Shown here piece after piece: positions 55,002-62,930 of a stretch of DNA of 64,000 nucleotides. The first letter of the stretch is position 1. Every line of letters begins with the position of its first letter. Source of the DNA: Terriglobia bacterium (GTDB taxonomy: Bacteria; Acidobacteriota; Terriglobia; Terriglobales; Acidobacteriaceae); assembly GCA_020073495.1 (NCBI GenBank), contig JAIQFD010000002.1:682001-746000 (forward strand), written 5' to 3'. The position numbers and the translations under genes are program-made. The notes under the pieces were generated by a model, which worked only from the letters and a program-made list of their open reading frames with translations, ran no database searches and had not been told where the DNA came from.

Positions 55002-55388
55002 ATGAATCTAAAGATCGTGACGGGGATCATTGCGTTGTTCATGTTTGCGGGCGCGGCCGGACTGGCTATGGCAGAGGAGCCAACAAAGACCACCCATAAG
55101 AAAACGCGGACGCTCACGGGCTGCCTTCAGAAAGGCGAGGAAGCCCACGAGTACAATTTTGCCGCGAAGGACGGCAGCGCCTGGGAGATCAAGAGCGACA
55201 GCGTCAAACTCCACAAACATGTCGGGCATACGGTCAGGATCACCGGCGTGGTTTCCATGGCCAAACTGCACGGGATGAAGGAAGACGCGAAGGCGGAGAT
55301 GAAAGAGCACGGCGTGGAGAAACACACCGCCGAGCGCGGCCATATGACGGTCACGCATTTGACCATGGTCAGCGACACTTGCCAGTAG
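55002..55388 (+). CDS. Small secreted DUF5818-like protein
   Basis: GGAGG at 54990-54994 precedes two adjacent ATGs (54999, 55002); I use the second. A signal peptide (IVTGIIALFMFAGAAGLAMA) is followed by a ~105-residue domain: TLTGCLQKGEEAHEYNFAAK, AWEIKSDSVKLHKHVGHTVR and ITGVV. This OB-like pattern is frequent in Acidobacteria. Several His residues in the C-terminal half (HGMKEDAKAEMKEHGVEKH) could bind metal. It is predicted to be activated through site B. Confidence 0.68.
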   Translation: MNLKIVTGIIALFMFAGAAGLAMAEEPTKTTHKKTRTLTGCLQKGEEAHEYNFAAKDGSAWEIKSDSVKLHKHVGHTVRITGVVSMAKLHGMKEDAKAEMKEHGVEKHTAERGHMTVTHLTMVSDTCQ

Positions 55389-55549
55389 TGACGCTCGGCA
55401 CGCATGTTTCAGAGTAGGGTTCTGGACCCGCGGGTCTGTGGAAAACCCCGGCGGGCTGAGTTCACAAAGGCCTAACGCGGTCGTGATGGCGGTCCTGATC
55501 CTCTGGGACCGCCCTCGAACCTGAACCAGCCGCGCAGAAGCGGCGCAGC

Positions 55550-55765
55550 TCATTTCATGCTCTTGCCCGCAATCATCATGCCGGCGCCGCCCAAGATCAT
55601 CACTGCACTGATGACCGGCGAGACGGTTTGACTGTGCTGAGTCTCAACTCCCATGGAGAAGTCCCCGGCCGAAAAGCCTTCACGCTCCTTGTGAGGAATG
55701 GGGACCACGAGCGACAGAACGCCCAGTATCAGCACGACGAGTCCAATCCAGGATATAGGTTTCAT
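55550..55765 (-). CDS. Small two-helix membrane protein (DUF3185-like), copy 1
   Basis: The 71-residue protein starts MKPISWIGLVVLILGVLSL after a good ribosome site (AAGGAAGG). PIPHKEREGFSAGDFSMGVET links two membrane helices. A paralog is encoded at 61246-61473 with the same plan. Function unknown. Confidence 0.75.
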   Translation of the reverse strand: MKPISWIGLVVLILGVLSLVVPIPHKEREGFSAGDFSMGVETQHSQTVSPVISAVMILGGAGMMIAGKSMK

Positions 55766-55931
55766 TGGTTTGGCCTTCCTTGCAACTCTCCGCTCAGCGT
55801 ACCTGTTACCCCGCCGCATCTTGCTCAGTGGGCTGCTTAGGAGAGTTTGGGACGTCGCCCGATGCGAACGACAGTCTCATCGGAGCGCAGGCATCCTCAC
55901 GACTACTTCGCGTGCAACGCCTTGCTTCACC

Positions 55932-56078
55932 CTACACGGCGCGGCGTCCAGTCGCCAGGTTGAAGATCAGGACCACCAGAGCCACAACCAGCAGCAGGTG
56001 GATCAGCCCCCCGCCCACGTTCAGGCTGAAACCAAGCAGCCACATAATCATGAGGATGACCAGGATCGTCCAAAGCAT
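55932..56078 (-). CDS. Lmo0937-type mini membrane protein
   Basis: The 48-residue protein MLWTILVILMIMWLLGFSLN...LIHLLLVVALVVLIFNLATG has two membrane helices and matches the lmo0937/DUF5670 family. GGAAGAAGG precedes the ATG at 56078; upstream in-frame ATGs lack a ribosome site. Such proteins are often stress-inducible in other bacteria. Confidence 0.78.
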   Translation of the reverse strand: MLWTILVILMIMWLLGFSLNVGGGLIHLLLVVALVVLIFNLATGRRAV

Positions 56079-56152
56079 AATCGCCTTCTTCCGCATCGTC
56101 GGCACCCGAGACCTGACATTCTCCTCGGGTGCCACGTGCATTCCAGATCCAA

Positions 56153-56848
56153 CTATTCCTTTACAACCTGTACGGCCTGCGCCTTCGCGCTTCGGACTGC
56201 GTTCAGGAACGATTCCGACTCAGGTGTCGCTGCGACTTTACCCAGCAGTACGCTCCGGGTCGTGACGTTATGCCCGTAGATGGCCTGCATGGAATCGTCG
56301 TCCCGACGAATCGAAGCACCCGACAACGTGAGCCCAGCAAAGGCGCCCTTGGCGCGAGAGTAGGTCAGGATCTCGGTCTCCAGCTTCCAATTCGTGTTAG
56401 CTGAAGCATGCCGTCCGACCGGTCCCGCTGCCGCCGAAGCGTCTGCTCCCAGTTGGAACTTGCTCGCCAGCAACTGCTGCATGCCTTTTTCATTCTGGAT
56501 GATCATGACCAGGTCCACACCTTCGAGACCGATCTGCAATCCCCAGCTACCGCCGGTGATGGCAAAGAACGCTGGCGCGCTCCACCCATCGGCGGTGCGG
56601 CATGTGGCCACGCCGCGGCCATTTTCGGCACCGAACACAAGGCCACCCTTGATCATGTGCGGAACCACGGCTACGCACTTTGCGTGTTCCAGTACCTCTT
56701 CCGGAATGCCGTTATCCGGCGCGGCCATGATCTCGTGCAGCACTTTGCCTGCATTATTCAGGCGATCAATCGACGATTCGCGGTCCGATCCCGCCCAGCC
56801 CAGGCTGGTAAGACTCAGCAACGCGACTAACAAGATAAGTTTCTTCAC
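56153..56848 (-). CDS. Secreted YSC84/SYLF-domain lipid-binding protein
   Basis: I use GTG 56848, which follows GAGGCGGGA and gives a signal peptide (KLILLVALLSLTSLGWAGS). The SYLF domain is clear: CVAVVPHMIKGGLVFGAENGRG, WSAPAFFAITGGSWGLQIGL and a later KGAFAGLTLSGASI. These proteins bind phospholipids. Site H lies 97 nt upstream with a matching -10. Confidence 0.85.
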   Translation of the reverse strand: MKKLILLVALLSLTSLGWAGSDRESSIDRLNNAGKVLHEIMAAPDNGIPEEVLEHAKCVAVVPHMIKGGLVFGAENGRGVATCRTADGWSAPAFFAITGGSWGLQIGLEGVDLVMIIQNEKGMQQLLASKFQLGADASAAAGPVGRHASANTNWKLETEILTYSRAKGAFAGLTLSGASIRRDDDSMQAIYGHNVTTRSVLLGKVAATPESESFLNAVRSAKAQAVQVVKE

Positions 56849-56945
56849 AGTTCCCGCCTCTTTATCTTCTACCCCTGCGCCGCATTCGATCGAATTCGTA
56901 GCACACGGGGTACTTCTTACGTTAGACGGCTCACATGGCGCCGTC

Positions 56946-56961
56946 TGAGCAATAACGCTCA
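56946..56961 (-). promoter_or_regulatory. CRP/FNR-type site H
   Basis: TGAGCAATAACGCTCA has perfect 5-bp half-sites (TGAGC-N6-GCTCA). Its centre is 29.5 bp from TAACGT (56924-56919) on the minus strand, upstream of the YSC84 gene. Confidence 0.62.
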
Positions 56962-57083
56962 ACCGACCGACGGCGATTCCCGGCCCCCAGTATGGGTTCT
57001 TGCACACGGTACCTATAAGTCGTCGTCGGGAAAGCCTCCGGTTGTTGGTTGGGCTCGCGCGTGACGGAAGGCAGAGAAACGAG

Positions 57084-57162
57084 GAGCCGGCCGCTAGCGG
57101 CCGGCTCTCTGTACGATTACCGATGCGTGGTTGCGCTTCGATTACCGAATTTCGCATCCATG
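57084..57162 (-). ncRNA. Candidate short transcript with mini-ORF, driven by site C
   Basis: TATAAA (57173-57168) predicts a start near 57162. The transcript opens almost directly with an ATG and a 14-codon frame (MDAKFGNRSATTHR). It then runs into an 11-bp GC-rich perfect hairpin at 57107-57084 (GAGCCGGCCGC arms). It could be a small RNA, a leader peptide or a tiny protein. The hairpin lacks a strong T-run. Confidence 0.4.
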
Positions 57163-57195
57163 GTCACTTTATATCGCGGCGGAGTCATTCACGGC

Positions 57196-57211
57196 TGTTC
57201 AACATTGCACA
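57196..57211 (-). promoter_or_regulatory. CRP/FNR-type site C
   Basis: TGTTCAACATTGCACA is 15/16 identical to site A. Its centre is 30.5 bp from the TATAAA box to its left, i.e. -41.5. Otherwise 56962-57228 holds only the short transcript. Confidence 0.6.
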
Positions 57212-57228
57212 CCCCGGGACAGGAGTGT

Positions 57229-57639
57229 TCAGGAAGCGGCGGGCGCCAAATGCGCTTTACGATAGCCGGCGATCGGCGTCAATGCGATCCGTGCATTGGG
57301 GCATCCTTCGTCAACCATTCGCGAAGAAGCTTCTTCCTCTTGGAAATGGCGATCGTTGCGCGTTGCTGAGACCCTGATCCGCGGAGACCTACTGGACTGG
57401 ACAAGGCGATCGAAAGCATCTACGGATTCAGGAGTCTCCCACTGCACCGGCGGGAAGCGACGGACATTGTCCGGCCCCTCCAGTTGCCTGTTTCCGCACG
57501 ATAGGCAAACTGCACCGAGCAGCTTGATCTCGGATTCCCTGGTGATTTCGCCCTCGCGTATGCCCGAAGATGCGGCGACGACCGGGCCTTTGCAATTCGT
57601 GCAACGATACAGTGACAAGTGAAGATATTGTTTTCGCAT
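57229..57639 (-). CDS. Zinc-ribbon protein of unknown function
   Basis: The first ~60 residues match a common small Acidobacteria protein: YLHLSLYRCTNCKGPVVAAS, GIREGEITRESEIKLLGAVC and CLSCGNRQ, with two CxxC pairs forming a zinc ribbon, then RRFPPVQWE. From memory, relatives stop soon after this. Here a further ~60 unrelated residues follow, so the original stop may have been lost. ATG 57639 is the likely start. No partner gene is suggested by the context. Confidence 0.6.
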   Translation of the reverse strand: MRKQYLHLSLYRCTNCKGPVVAASSGIREGEITRESEIKLLGAVCLSCGNRQLEGPDNVRRFPPVQWETPESVDAFDRLVQSSRSPRIRVSATRNDRHFQEEEASSRMVDEGCPNARIALTPIAGYRKAHLAPAAS

Positions 57640-57690
57640 TCGGGATCCACTTTCGTCTGGCAAGTGAAGGTCCTCTCGACACCTAGTCGT

Positions 57691-58458
57691 TCAACGAGAC
57701 GCTTGGAGCGTGCTCAGGGGATTCGCATCGGTGATCTGGTAATCGGTGTAATCAATCGTCAATTCGGCCCGGCCACCCAGGCGGATCCGGCTGACGCTGT
57801 GATTGTGTTGCGGAAGCCAGAAGTCGCTGACTTTGACATACACATGTTCGACTTCGGTGTTCTTTGTCCAGAAGGAAGGACTTTTTGAGGGCTCCGCTTC
57901 GATCCTGGTTACGGCAAAGTCGTCGCCGTCCACCCAGATCCGCCCACGGTATAGAAACTTGCTCTTCATCTTCGGCTCAACCGCAAGAATGTACGTTGAA
58001 CCGGTGGGAGTGCTTTCGTATGCGGCCAGCGTGAAGACATAGTTGTCGTTGTCGAGAGCGGTGCGCCTTTGGTTCTCCGCCTCGAGCGCTTCCTGCTCGC
58101 TTTGCAGGAGTTTCTTGAACACCCTGTCGATGATCAGCTGGGACCCGGCCTGAGACTGGATAGTGAACTCTTTGGATTCCGGCGATCGGTACCTCACCGC
58201 CACCACCATCTCCGCACTTCGGGTGCCTGGGAAACCGCGGTATTCAATATGGTAGGTCCGGCTCCCCTGATAGGCGCGGAGTGCCTGTGCCCGCTGGCGG
58301 TTCATCCGAACGAGGTTCTCTACGACCTGCTCGGCGTCGAGCGGAGCAGGAGGCATGGAGACCGCGGACTGCGACTCTTGTGCGGCCGCAGGCTGCCGCA
58401 GGCCCGTCCCGAAGAACAGCAACAAGACCGCGAAATGGAAGCACCACGCTTTCTTCAT
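57691..58458 (-). CDS. Secreted protein with outer-membrane lipoprotein-sorting fold
   Basis: A signal peptide ends at QPAAAQE. The mature part carries DAEQVVENLVRMNRQRAQAL, RGFPGTRSAEMVVAVRYR and RGRIWVDGDDFAVTRIEAEP. These are typical of LolA-like secreted proteins (DUF4292/LolA_like group) that may handle lipids. No characterised close relative is recognised. No CRP/FNR-type site with a matching -10 is seen upstream. Confidence 0.65.
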   Translation of the reverse strand: MKKAWCFHFAVLLLFFGTGLRQPAAAQESQSAVSMPPAPLDAEQVVENLVRMNRQRAQALRAYQGSRTYHIEYRGFPGTRSAEMVVAVRYRSPESKEFTIQSQAGSQLIIDRVFKKLLQSEQEALEAENQRRTALDNDNYVFTLAAYESTPTGSTYILAVEPKMKSKFLYRGRIWVDGDDFAVTRIEAEPSKSPSFWTKNTEVEHVYVKVSDFWLPQHNHSVSRIRLGGRAELTIDYTDYQITDANPLSTLQASR

Positions 58459-58618
58459 ATGGACCCCTGTACCGAACTTGGTGCCGAGATGCTGAGCTCG
58501 ATCGGGAGGTGTACCATAACAAGAGTCTCACAGGGAGCAACGCGATACTGTGCACATTTGGCCACCGCAGCTCTGGCGGCGGTTGGCTCCGGGTAAGCCT
58601 TAAGGAGGCGCCGAAGGG

Positions 58619-58634
58619 TGTTCTATTTTGAACA
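58619..58634 (+). promoter_or_regulatory. CRP/FNR-type site I
   Basis: TGTTCTATTTTGAACA has perfect TGTTC/GAACA half-sites. A TAGATG box starts 28.5 bp from its centre, upstream of the receiver-domain gene. Confidence 0.58.
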
Positions 58635-58709
58635 GACATCGGTTGGTTGAGACATAGATGATGGCGTCTTCATCGGCAGTATTCCCAACCTGCAGCCGGA
58701 GGTTTTTCC

Positions 58710-59117
58710 ATGGCCAGTTCACGTGCGCGGCTTCTACTTGTCGACGACGAACCCGCCATTCGCGAGGTCACATCTGCTCTGCTGGCATGGGAAGGTTACG
58801 ACGTGAGTACGGCGGAAGATGGCGTGGAGGCAATGGGGCAACTGGTGGAGCCATTACCGGATCTGGTGATCTCCGACTTGAGAATGCCGCGTATGTCCGG
58901 ATTTGAACTGTTGACATTGGTCCGCGAACGGTTCCCTCATGTTCCAGTGATCGCCATGAGCGGAGAGTTTTCTGAAAAGGAGCTGCCGGCCGGGATACTC
59001 GCTGACGCGTTCCTACAAAAGGGATCTTTCACCATTCACCAGCTGTGCTCGAAGATCGCTGAGCTGATATCTACGCCTCCGCAGCGGGGACGAGCGTGTA
59101 TGCAGATCCGTTCATGA
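58710..59117 (+). CDS. Single-domain response regulator (CheY-like)
   Basis: The 135-residue receiver domain has the acidic pair in LLVDDEPA, phospho-acceptor Asp in LVISDLRMPRMSGFELL, Ser in VIAMSGE and the conserved Lys in FLQKGSF. No output domain is present, so it works by protein contact. The stop overlaps the next start (ATGA), giving a three-gene unit of very small proteins. Predicted to be activated via site I. Confidence 0.88.
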   Translation: MASSRARLLLVDDEPAIREVTSALLAWEGYDVSTAEDGVEAMGQLVEPLPDLVISDLRMPRMSGFELLTLVRERFPHVPVIAMSGEFSEKELPAGILADAFLQKGSFTIHQLCSKIAELISTPPQRGRACMQIRS

Positions 59118-59389
59118 CAAATGAAGAAAGACAAAGCCTGACCCGTCTTGTCGAGGCACTGTTCCTGGAAGTCGTGTCCCTGCAGACCGTCCTGATCCAA
59201 GATCATGCGGCGAGCGATTGGGAGATCCGCAGGAACGCGATCCTCGGCGACCGCCAGATGCGGACTGCGACCCGCGAGAGATTCAGAACCGTGTATGAAG
59301 GGATCACAGCAGGAGTGGACGACTCTCATTTCCTGGAACTGCTCTCTACGATGCGCGCCACAACTCGCGTCGAGGGAATAGTGTCATGA
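59114..59389 (+). CDS. Small helical protein coupled to the response regulator
   Basis: The 91-residue protein has no recognised domain (EERQSLTRLVEALFLEVVSL, ERFRTVYEGITAGVDD). It looks all-helical and could be a binding partner of the receiver protein, since both ends are translationally coupled by ATGA overlaps. Confidence 0.55.
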   Translation: MTNEERQSLTRLVEALFLEVVSLQTVLIQDHAASDWEIRRNAILGDRQMRTATRERFRTVYEGITAGVDDSHFLELLSTMRATTRVEGIVS

Positions 59390-59541
59390 CCTCACGTCGA
59401 ACATCCAAGAGCAAATCCCCGTTGGACACGGTCTCCGCGCGACAGCATCTCGCCTCGATCAAGCGTCGACTGCGACGGCTTCAGCGCGAGGCCGCCAGCC
59501 CTCGCCGTTTCCAAGCGCTATCGCCACCAACCAGCAAATAA
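59386..59541 (+). CDS. 51-residue Arg/Ser-rich protein
   Basis: The frame starts at an ATGA overlap and runs 51 codons to a TAA. It is strongly basic (SRRTSKSKS, IKRRLRRLQREAASPRR), suggesting nucleic-acid or membrane binding, or simply an uncharacterised partner. The overlap with the upstream stop is the best evidence that it is real. Confidence 0.45.
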   Translation: MTSRRTSKSKSPLDTVSARQHLASIKRRLRRLQREAASPRRFQALSPPTSK

Positions 59542-59597
59542 GAGCTCCGAGTGTGCCAAAGAGTCTTAAAGAGTGGCGTATTCGAGCCGGCCGATAT

Positions 59598-59759
59598 TCA
59601 GTTTTTCAGCTCACCTGCGAACGTCTCCAGGAGGGAGACGGCGCGGCCAGCGTCGCTGTCCGGATTCGGCAGCCTGCCGTTGCGAGCTTTGAATTCCTTA
59701 ACCGTCCCGTTCAGCCTCTCCAGTTCGTCAAGCGCGGCCTGGAGCTTGGAGTTTGTCAT
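59598..59759 (-). CDS. 53-residue coiled-coil protein
   Basis: AAAGGAGGAGTGGA precedes the ATG. The protein reads MTNSKLQAALDELERLN, then KEFKARNGRLPNPDSD. It is predicted to be a short helix with a Pro-rich turn. Site D with a TAAACT box lies 90-130 nt upstream. Function unknown. Confidence 0.6.
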   Translation of the reverse strand: MTNSKLQAALDELERLNGTVKEFKARNGRLPNPDSDAGRAVSLLETFAGELKN

Positions 59760-59878
59760 TCCACTCCTCCTTTGCCGTCCTACGCTACCAACTGCACACC
59801 CGCTATGCGTTCTGTCGTCCGGCCTTGGACGCCACAACACCTCGTGCCATAGTTTATCGGCTACCCGCACCCGGAAGA

Positions 59879-59894
59879 TGTGCAAAATTGACCT
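59879..59894 (-). promoter_or_regulatory. CRP/FNR-type site D
   Basis: TGTGCAAAATTGACCT is centred 30.5 bp from TAAACT (59856-59851) on the minus strand, upstream of the 53-residue protein gene. I see no gene in 59895-60155. Confidence 0.58.
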
Positions 59895-60155
59895 CCCCGC
59901 TGACGTGTCCGCGGGCTATGCATCGCTGCACAGTCGCAGATCTTCCGGAAGAGTTTGAGCGATTTCTAACACCGCTTGACCCAGTCTATCGAAGAGTGGC
60001 CATCGGGGAGGACATAATGTCGCCAAAACTCATGCCAGGAAGATGCGCCCAAAGGGAGCTCACCCAATATTCACAGACGAGGTTCCAGTACCCTCTGGTC
60101 GTGGATGAAAACACCTTTAGATAATCGATCGCGCCGCCTGAAAGGTGCGAAGCTG

Positions 60156-60341
60156 ATGAGCGACGAGACAGTGACTCACGAAGGCGTGAGCTACCATATT
60201 TCGCAAAATCTACCGCCGCTGAAGTGCCACGTAGACACGCGCTCTCGTTGTCTCGGAAGCGGCCAGATGTATGGACGGGACTGCAGTGAATGCAACGGCC
60301 GCGGCTTGTTGTTCCCGGCACTGCTGAGTGAGCACTATTGA
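60156..60341 (+). CDS. Small Cys-rich protein with half a DnaJ-type zinc motif
   Basis: The 61-residue protein carries GVSYHISQNLPPLKCHVDTR, RCLGSG and CSECNGRG. The CxxCxGxG motif appears once, so two molecules or the other cysteines may complete a metal site. The start at ATG 60156 is favoured over 60105 by a weak AAAGG. Its stop codon falls inside site J. Confidence 0.5.
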   Translation: MSDETVTHEGVSYHISQNLPPLKCHVDTRSRCLGSGQMYGRDCSECNGRGLLFPALLSEHY

Positions 60342-60344
60342 CCA
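60329..60344 (+). promoter_or_regulatory. CRP/FNR-type site J, upstream of the regulator gene
   Basis: TGAGCACTATTGACCA is centred exactly 29.5 bp before TAAGCT (60366-60371), in front of the CRP/FNR-family gene. This suggests positive autoregulation. Confidence 0.62.
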
Positions 60345-60460
60345 GCGGGATTGTGTCCCTCCCACTAAGCTGGATCACTTCAGGTGCACCGGCATTCAGG
60401 GCCTCACGTCGAGCTTCCGCGTGCCCGAGCGGGGTAGCACGGGATTCGTAAGGATCGGCC

Positions 60461-61114
60461 ATGGCGAATGAACGCAGTCTTGTCTTCAATTCCAAGAGAT
60501 TCCTCCACAAGATCGGCAGTCAGAAGACCACCCGACTTTATCGAAAGAAGCAGACCATCTACTCGCAAGGGGATGCCGCGGAAGCAATGTTTTATATCCA
60601 TACCGGGATCGTGAAGCTCACAATCCAATCCAAGCAGGGCAAGAAAGCGGTAGCCGCCATCCTGGGACAAGGCGACTTTTTCGGCGAGGGCTGTCTGGCA
60701 ACCCGATCCCGGCGGATCTCGACGGCAACGGCCATGGAGCCGTCCACGATCGTTCGAGTCAGGAGAGCAACCGTCCTCCATATCATCCACGAAGACCCGG
60801 CCTTCGCAAAGCTCGTCATTTCACACCTGCTGGCCCGTAACGTGCGCATCGAGGAAGACCTGGTCGACCACATTTTTAGCTCCAGCGAGAAGCGGCTGGC
60901 TCGGTTGCTGGTGCTGCTGGCGAATGTTGGAAACGGTTCAAACTCGGGGCGCTCCCACCTCAAGGTGAACCAGGAAACGCTCGCGGAGATGGTCGGCACT
61001 ACCCGCTCCCGGGTGAGTTTCTTTATGAATCGGTTCAGGAAGTTGGGTCTCATCAACTACAACGGAAGCTTCCAGGTGCACGAGTCACTGCTCACCTTCC
61101 TGCTGCATGACTAA
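60461..61114 (+). CDS. CRP/FNR-family transcription regulator
   Basis: Residues ~20-130 form the effector-binding beta-roll (KKQTIYSQGDAAEAMFYI, GQGDFFGEGCLA). Residues ~150-210 form the winged helix, with recognition region NQETLAEMVGTTRSRVSFFM. No FNR-type N-terminal cysteines are seen, and the cAMP-contact residues of true CRP are not conserved, so the effector is unknown. It is the natural candidate to bind the 16-bp sites found from 47.6 to 64 kb, one of which precedes this gene. Confidence 0.88.
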   Translation: MANERSLVFNSKRFLHKIGSQKTTRLYRKKQTIYSQGDAAEAMFYIHTGIVKLTIQSKQGKKAVAAILGQGDFFGEGCLATRSRRISTATAMEPSTIVRVRRATVLHIIHEDPAFAKLVISHLLARNVRIEEDLVDHIFSSSEKRLARLLVLLANVGNGSNSGRSHLKVNQETLAEMVGTTRSRVSFFMNRFRKLGLINYNGSFQVHESLLTFLLHD

Positions 61115-61245
61115 GAACGACAGGCCGCACCAAAAAGACTTGTCGTACGGGCACACAAAATACCAACAGCGACGCCGGAGCCCACCCAGGCCGGATTGCC
61201 AGTCCGGGGAGCAGGGCTAGCGACGCCGTTGTCAGGAGGAATGCA

Positions 61246-61473
61246 ATGAAGCCTTTACTTTGGATCGGAGTGATCGTTTTCGCGTTGGGGATCGCATCTT
61301 TCTTCGTGCCGTTTCCCCAACGTGAAAGACAAACAATGAGCGCAGGAGGGATGTCGGTAGGGGTCGAGACCACCCACACCCAGACACTGCCTCCGGCGGC
61401 GAGCCTGGTCATGATGGTCGGGGGCGCGATGATGGCGGTAGCGGGTGGCGTGCTTCGAAAGGGCAACGCATGA
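61246..61473 (+). CDS. Small two-helix membrane protein (DUF3185-like), copy 2
   Basis: The 75-residue protein begins MKPLLWIGVIVFALGIASFF and continues VPFPQRERQ, SVGVETTHTQ and a second helix. It is clearly related to the protein at 55550-55765. GGAGGAAT precedes the ATG. Function unknown. Confidence 0.75.
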   Translation: MKPLLWIGVIVFALGIASFFVPFPQRERQTMSAGGMSVGVETTHTQTLPPAASLVMMVGGAMMAVAGGVLRKGNA

Positions 61474-61544
61474 CTTCCGTCGCAGCGTCTGTGCCGGTGG
61501 TGACGACGACTACCTGGTCACCGCATCCGGATTAGTCGTGCGTG

Positions 61545-61560
61545 TGAGCATCATTGCTCA
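61545..61560 (+). promoter_or_regulatory. CRP/FNR-type site G
   Basis: TGAGCATCATTGCTCA has perfect 6-bp arms with a 4-bp centre, 29.5 bp before TAACCT (61582-61587), upstream of the DUF3309 gene. Confidence 0.65.
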
Positions 61561-61623
61561 GACGGCCGGCGCTACAGTTGGTAACCTCGCTGTGATTGGC
61601 AAAGTTTCTCGGAAGGAAATGAA

Positions 61624-61779
61624 ATGCTAGGAACCATTTTCATCGTCGTCCTGCTTCTGCTGCTGGTGGGAGCACTCCCAACATGGCCGCACAGCCGCAA
61701 CTGGGGTTATTTCCCGAGTGGCGGCCTGGGGATGGTCCTGGTGATTCTGATCATCCTGGTGCTACTGGGTCAACTTTAG
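61624..61779 (+). CDS. DUF3309-family mini membrane protein
   Basis: The 51-residue protein MLGTIFIVVLLLLLVGALPT, WPHSRNWGYFPSGGLGMVLV matches DUF3309: two membrane helices joined by WPHSRxWGYxPSGG. GGAAGGAAA precedes the ATG. The family is found in stress-related settings but has no known activity. Predicted to be activated via site G. Confidence 0.8.
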   Translation: MLGTIFIVVLLLLLVGALPTWPHSRNWGYFPSGGLGMVLVILIILVLLGQL

Positions 61780-61947
61780 TTGGCCTGAGGCGCCTGACGT
61801 CGGAGTTACAAGCTCAACAGCCCATGAGTCGGGTTGGCTCCACCGGCGTCTGCCTTGGTAGGCTCTCGCGTCGGCTGTTGGATCGATCGTCATTCGTCTT
61901 GTGAAGCTGCTGGTGTCGAGACCGGTGCGCTAAAGCAAGGGGGCCTA

Positions 61948-62859
61948 GTGCCCAAGATTCGGCCCCATTTACTGATTTGCCTGCTCCTTTGCGGCGCGAT
62001 TGTGCCCGGGGTGGCACTCGGGGCGCCGGCGAGCCCCGCAGGCTCGTGGCGGGCTGAGGCCCAGGTCTCCCACGCGCCGGAACTCGACGCCGGCTATCGC
62101 TTGCTTTACGAACTTAAGCCGGTTGAAGCTCGTGCGCAGTTTGCCGTCTGGCAGAAGGCCCATCCGGGAGACCCTCTGGGCAGCGCCTCGGAAGCCGCGA
62201 GCTATCTGTTTGAGGAATGTTACCGGCAGGGTGTCTTGACCTCCGAGTTTTTTCTGAACGACAAGCGTTTTCTGGGCAAGATCGCTCTCAAGCCGGACCC
62301 GGCACTGCGCGCGGCATTCTTCGCCGCGGTCCAGCAGGCGCAAGACCTGGCGCGGCTTCGCATCCAGGTAGACCCGGACGATGCGAACGCCCTGTTTGCC
62401 ATGACGCTGAGCCTGGGCATGCAGGCCGACTATGCCAGCCTGATCGATAAGCGTCAGATCGAAAGCCTGCGCATGATCCGCGAGGCTGACAAGTTTGCCA
62501 AGAAACTATTGGCGGTCGCCCCGGATGCCGCCGATGCCTACCTCACCCTGGGCGCGGCCAATTACATCATCGGGAGCCTGTCGGCGCCCAAACGGTTCTT
62601 CCTCCGCCTCGCGGGGATCCGCGGCGATAAGAACAGCGGCATAGAGCAGCTCGAGATTGCCGCCGCGCACGGCCGCTACCTCAAGCCGTTCGCAAAGATT
62701 TTGCTGGCGATGGCGGCCTTGCGGGAGAAGAAGCCAGAAGTGGCGCGCACGCAACTTATGGAGCTGGTCGCGGAGTTCCCGGAGAACCCCCTCTTTGCGC
62801 ATGAGCTGGCCACACTCAATGCTTCTTCTGCTCCGGCTATCCCACCCCAGGGGATGTAA
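61948..62859 (+). CDS. Secreted TPR-like helical protein
   Basis: GTG 61948 follows AAGGGGG and opens a signal peptide (HLLICLLLCGAIVPGVALGAP). The mature ~275 residues are helical repeats (LLYELKPVEARAQFAVWQKA, DAYLTLGAANYIIGSL, PEVARTQLMELVAEFPENP) of TPR type, a protein-interaction scaffold in the periplasm. A bidirectional terminator follows. Confidence 0.7.
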   Translation: MPKIRPHLLICLLLCGAIVPGVALGAPASPAGSWRAEAQVSHAPELDAGYRLLYELKPVEARAQFAVWQKAHPGDPLGSASEAASYLFEECYRQGVLTSEFFLNDKRFLGKIALKPDPALRAAFFAAVQQAQDLARLRIQVDPDDANALFAMTLSLGMQADYASLIDKRQIESLRMIREADKFAKKLLAVAPDAADAYLTLGAANYIIGSLSAPKRFFLRLAGIRGDKNSGIEQLEIAAAHGRYLKPFAKILLAMAALREKKPEVARTQLMELVAEFPENPLFAHELATLNASSAPAIPPQGM

Positions 62860-62884
62860 GGCCGAGTCTGCCCCACACAATGAA

Positions 62885-62907
62885 AAAGCCGCCTCGCGGG
62901 CGGCTTT
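62885..62907. terminator. Bidirectional intrinsic terminator
   Basis: AAAGCCGCC/GGCGGCTTT with a 5-nt loop and A/T runs on both sides lies between two convergent genes and can serve both. Confidence 0.8.
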
Positions 62908-62930
62908 GTGAAACATGGAACCTGACCAGG

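Noticed and set aside
58549-58564. A further CRP/FNR-type site (TGTGCACATTTGGCCA)
   Set aside because: The right half is poor and no -10 box lies at the required distance on either strand.
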